The position numbers and the translations under genes were made by a program. Below the pieces are notes generated by a model. It searched no databases and was not told where the DNA came from. It saw only the letters and a list, made by a program, of their open reading frames with translations. Source: Candidatus Sulfopaludibacter sp. SbA3 (lineage in GTDB: Bacteria; Acidobacteriota; Terriglobia; Bryobacterales; Bryobacteraceae). Taken from it: a DNA stretch of 5,195 nt. Positions within the stretch are counted from its first letter, which is position 1. Each line of letters opens with the position of its first letter. Where the stretch lies: contig CAMAUG010000292.1 in NCBI GenBank assembly GCA_945861255.1, positions 1-5,195 of the forward strand. The letters are read 5' to 3'. Shown piece by piece: positions 4,916 through 5,195 of this stretch.

Positions 4916-5195
4916 ACACGTCCAGCAGTGTTTCCATGTCCCGCTCAAAGTGCTCGCGCTGGGAAGCGGACGATGAATCCGGGACCAGGTTGCGCGGCTG
5001 CCCGGATCGTAGCCAATGCGTCGCGACTTCCGCGCCTGCCTCTTCCAAGCTCTTCAAGTAGTCGCGTACATCATCCGCCTTCACCTTGATCGGCAACCCG
5101 AGCCAGTCCATGAACGCTCGCTCATGGCTCTGCTTCAAGGCCCTGGCACTCTCCTCCCGCCCGAAGGCCGCCGCCAGCCCATGGTGCCGGTAGGC
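4860..5195 (-). CDS. Hypothetical protein, C-terminal part; 5' end outside window
   Basis: The frame is open on the minus strand from the right edge (codon GCC at 5195-5193) to TAA at 4862-4860, giving 111 residues. It starts AYRHHGLAAAFGREESARAL and continues through FMDWLGLPIKVKADDVRDYL. It is rich in charged residues and predicted mostly helical; no catalytic motif, signal peptide or membrane segment is visible. The end, RRSPGSSQSP, is low complexity and lies in the 56-bp overlap with the convergent regulator gene, which suggests an extended C-terminus from loss of an earlier stop. In-frame TTG 5138 and ATG 5111 exist, but the open frame beyond them and the similar composition upstream make a start outside the window more likely. 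I do not recognise the family. Confidence 0.6.
   Translation of the reverse strand, partial: AYRHHGLAAAFGREESARALKQSHERAFMDWLGLPIKVKADDVRDYLKSLEEAGAEVATHWLRSGQPRNLVPDSSSASQREHFERDMETLLDVFRNDPELWRRSPGSSQSP

Overview
The window looks like a piece of an Acidobacteriota chromosome, most likely a Solibacter/Bryobacter-type organism. This rests on moderately high GC, a conserved but uncharacterised winged-helix AAA+ ATPase, an XRE regulator fused to an S24-like domain of a kind I associate with acidobacteria, a TPR protein carrying an LPAALGGG-type segment, and intergenic repeats built on a GGACCGCTC...CGGCTCGG core. The assignment comes from recollection of these families, not from a search.

Layout. 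Positions 3-131 are the last 42 codons of a transposase, probably IS4-type, entering from the left edge. About 130 bp of flanking DNA follows, with a 7-bp-arm inverted repeat and no convincing promoter. The AAA+ ATPase (261-1514, +) comes next. A 169-bp convergent gap (1515-1683) holds a large imperfect inverted repeat and a tandem 10-bp duplication. The TPR protein (1684-2370, -) lies beyond it, then a 119-bp gap with another copy of the repeat core. On the minus strand, ubiX (3369-3932, TTG start) and pheA (2490-3365) are 3 bp apart and form a probable operon: a flavin prenyltransferase and a monofunctional prephenate dehydratase.

The 152-bp divergent region 3933-4084 is the densest regulatory stretch. 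It holds a perfect 9-bp-arm palindrome (4001-4020) lying across a candidate ubiX promoter, a perfect consensus DnaA box (4050-4058), and a TATAAT hexamer (4062-4067) just ahead of the divergent regulator gene (4085-4915, +). That regulator has an N-terminal XRE-type helix-turn-helix and a C-terminal S24/LexA-like domain. The domain keeps the serine position but seems to lack the catalytic lysine, so it probably does not cleave itself. Its 3' end overlaps by 56 bp the 3' end of a convergent gene of unknown function that runs off the right edge (4860-5195, -).

How the genes may work together: the regulator probably acts on the divergent palindrome and so may control itself, ubiX-pheA, or both. 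PheA draws on prephenate, made from chorismate, and UbiX supplies the prenyl-FMN cofactor of UbiD decarboxylases, some of which act on chorismate-derived quinone precursors; this link is inference. I see no tRNA, rRNA, CRISPR array or complete defence system. The least understood items are the AAA+ ATPase and the regulatory region at 4000-4085.
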